DNA of 14,269 bases from CAYPAU01 sp964408825 (GTDB taxonomy: Bacteria; Patescibacteriota; Microgenomatia; Levybacterales; UBA12049): positions 1-14,269 of the forward strand of contig CAYPAU010000018.1 of assembly GCA_964408825.1 (NCBI GenBank), in the 5' to 3' direction. The position numbers and the translations under genes were made by a program. Every line of letters begins with the position of its first letter. Within the stretch, counting starts at the first letter, position 1. This document shows positions 13,120 through 14,269 of the stretch, piece by piece. The notes beneath the pieces are model-generated. The model was not told the origin of the DNA and did no database searches. It saw nothing but the letters and a program-made list of their open reading frames with translations.

Positions 13120-14070
13120 TCAAGAGCTGTTCGATAAATCAAGCCTAGAGATAAAAGCTCCTAGCTCGTTTGGTAAGGGGCTTTCGAAGGTTAATCTTTC
13201 GCCTGTTACTGGGTGATTAAAAGAAAGTTTGGAAGCATGCAAAAATAGTCTTGGCAAAATTTTTCGATCGGACCTTGCTGTCTTTCTTCCAGCATAAAGA
13301 GGATCTGCGAATATCGAATGATTGATATATTTTAAATGCACTCTTATCTGATGTGTTCTACCAGTCTTAGGATAAAGCCCAAGCAATGTCAGTCTTTCTG
13401 GTTGTTTTGAATTTGAAATTTGAAATTCTTGTCCTGAGTTTTTCGAATGGATGAAATTTGAAATTACACGGTATTCCGTGTGTGCTTCTCTGCCCCCGGG
13501 GACAATACCAAACCTAGTTCTGTTATATGGCAATCTCCCTACCGGAACATTTATTTCGCCTTTGCCTGGCTTCACTTCCCCATGAACGAGTGCTATGTAA
13601 ACTTTTTCTGTTTTTCTTTCTTTAAATTGATTTTTAAGATTTAAAAAACTTTGCGGGTTTTTGGCAATTAATAAAATTCCCGAGGTTTCCTTATCCAGCC
13701 TGTGCACCACCCCACCCCTACTCCTAAATTCTTCCTCAATCGAAGACGCAAAAGGCAATCCGCTTGCAGATGAACTGAGCGCCGATTTAGGCACTGCTTT
13801 ACTGTCGTTTAAACTTTGCGATCGGCGTTCACTTAGCGAGCGAGGAACATTTGATGGTCTAGGAAAACTTTGGCGAGCGTCATCTGCAACGCGTGGTTGC
13901 CGATGCGACGTATTTTCGTGGGCGACCTCAGCGCCTTTAATTTTTAATTTATTCTCGGCCCAATCCTGAATCGTTTCCTCTTTTGTCGTTTCCGATTTAT
14001 TTACTACGATTCCCGACGGTTTATCTATAATGATAAAATCCGGATCTTCATAGATAATCTTGACATCCAT
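13120..14070 (-). CDS. RluA-family pseudouridine synthase with a large inserted segment
   Basis: Isomerises uridine to pseudouridine in rRNA or tRNA. The catalytic motif G-G-V-V-H-R-L-D126-K-E-T-S-G is intact, with D126 as the nucleophilic aspartate. The N-terminal D-P-D-F-I-I-I-D-K-P-S-G and the C-terminal G-R-T-H-Q-I-R-V-H and D-P-L-Y-A-G motifs are also present. There is no N-terminal S4 domain, so it is of the short RluA type, and RluA/RluC/RluD specificity cannot be assigned. At 316 residues it is long for an S4-less member. The excess is residues about 55-109, a Ser/Arg/Pro/Asp-rich low-complexity segment between the N-terminal strand and the catalytic motif, encoded by a large imperfect palindrome. 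The start lies one base after the stop of the upstream membrane-protein gene; the 45-residue gene follows 44 bp downstream. Confidence 0.92.
   Translation of the reverse strand: MDVKIIYEDPDFIIIDKPSGIVVNKSETTKEETIQDWAENKLKIKGAEVAHENTSHRQPRVADDARQSFPRPSNVPRSLSERRSQSLNDSKAVPKSALSSSASGLPFASSIEEEFRSRGGVVHRLDKETSGILLIAKNPQSFLNLKNQFKERKTEKVYIALVHGEVKPGKGEINVPVGRLPYNRTRFGIVPGGREAHTEYRVISNFIHSKNSGQEFQISNSKQPERLTLLGLYPKTGRTHQIRVHLKYINHSIFADPLYAGRKTARSDRKILPRLFLHASKLSFNHPVTGERLTFESPLPNELGAFISRLDLSNSS
13747..13906. repeat. Large imperfect palindrome within the pseudouridine synthase gene
   Basis: Perfect 10-bp arms TTGCAGATGA (13764-13773) and TCATCTGCAA (13880-13889) extend outward as imperfect arms (CGCAaaaGGCAAtcCGC against CGCAtcGGCAAccaCGCG read in reverse complement). 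Inside are GAGCGCCGAT (13777-13786) and ATCGGCGTTC (13821-13830), paired at 9 of 10 positions. The whole is about 160 bp, in frame, and matches the protein segment that has no counterpart in the family. It shares no core with the ACCTxCGAGGT repeats. Confidence 0.7.
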
Positions 14071-14071
14071 G

Positions 14072-14269
14072 CTATCTTTTTCTGATTTTTACAAGTCTCT
14101 CATTTTTTATAAAGACAGAAACACTTATAAAAAACAGGAGAAGCATTAAATAGCCTTCCGGCTGTTTAATAAAAGCAAACTGCCTAAATTCGTCTAAAAC
14201 TTTCTGAAAAAAAGAAACAAGTGAAAAGACGGTTAAAAAAATAAGGCCCAAACTTCCATCCTTTAATAT
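14072..14269 (-). CDS. Membrane protein, C-terminal end (5' truncated by window)
   Basis: An open minus-strand frame from the window edge to TAG at 14074-14072 gives the last 65 residues of a protein with two hydrophobic segments (about residues 7-23 and 42-55 of the visible part) separated by a loop with F-I-K-Q-P-E-G-Y, and a basic tail (K-N-E-R-L-V-K-I-R-K-R). The stop is one base before the ATG of the pseudouridine synthase, so the two are probably co-translated. LspA is a frequent neighbour of such synthases, but its G-x-x-D-R and D-F/N-x-A-D motifs, expected in the last third, are absent. I do not recognise the family. Confidence 0.65.
   Translation of the reverse strand: MLKDGSLGLIFLTVFSLVSFFQKVLDEFRQFAFIKQPEGYLMLLLFFISVSVFIKNERLVKIRKR

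Noticed and set aside
1..14269. Alternative genetic code (UGA as glycine)
   Set aside because: TGA ends several genes at the expected family lengths (folD, yebC, the trehalase-like gene, the pseudouridine synthase), and no in-frame TGA occurs inside conserved motifs.
14072..14269. LspA (signal peptidase II) C-terminus
   Set aside because: The neighbour position fits, but the conserved aspartate motifs expected near the LspA C-terminus are absent.

Overview
The window reads as a chromosomal segment of a low-to-moderate GC bacterium, most likely a member of the Candidate Phyla Radiation/Patescibacteria and possibly Microgenomates. This is an inference from divergent but intact core genes (gyrA, folD, purC, xer, yebC, an RluA-family synthase), tightly packed and overlapping reading frames, almost no Shine-Dalgarno sequences, and several small proteins or domains that look lineage-specific. 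TGA is used as a stop throughout, so the UGA-glycine code of Gracilibacteria/Absconditabacteria does not apply.

Layout. 1-2349: the 3' end of gyrA runs into folD; purC faces them and its 3' end overlaps that of folD. 2350-4203: divergent from purC is a SIMPL-domain (DUF541) protein, followed by a convergent Xer-type tyrosine recombinase. 4204-4365: a repeat-dense divergent intergenic region with two tandem inverted-repeat modules next to the recombinase start. 4366-8826: an accessory block with a Tat-exported HExxH metalloprotease-like protein, a GH37 trehalase-like hydrolase with an altered catalytic region, a second Tat substrate with an SH3-like segment, and an orphan 317-residue protein flanked by related palindromic repeats. 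8827-9650: a long non-coding gap with one nested foldable element. 9651-11209 (minus): yebC translationally coupled to a polytopic membrane protein, divergent from a TPR protein (11317-12000). 11976-14269 (minus): a compact run of a partial membrane protein, an RluA-family pseudouridine synthase, a 45-residue lysine-rich protein, a LytR C-terminal-domain protein and a 57-residue membrane peptide.

The main discovery-type signal is a family of short palindromic repeats with the core ACCT(A/C/G)CGAGGT. One copy lies in frame inside folD, adding about 23 codons between its two domains. Near-identical or clearly related copies lie in the intergenic spacers on both sides of the 317-residue orphan gene (7786-7828 and 8863-8921). 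A different, larger imperfect palindrome (about 13747-13906) coincides with a roughly 55-residue Ser/Arg/Pro-rich insertion in the pseudouridine synthase. Together they suggest mobile palindromic elements that tolerate or use in-frame insertion into proteins, comparable in concept to Rickettsia palindromic elements.

A second theme is leaderless expression. Many genes have a recognisable -10 box only 6-12 nt before the start codon, so transcription should begin at or within a few nt of the ATG. No canonical tRNA, rRNA or CRISPR array was seen.
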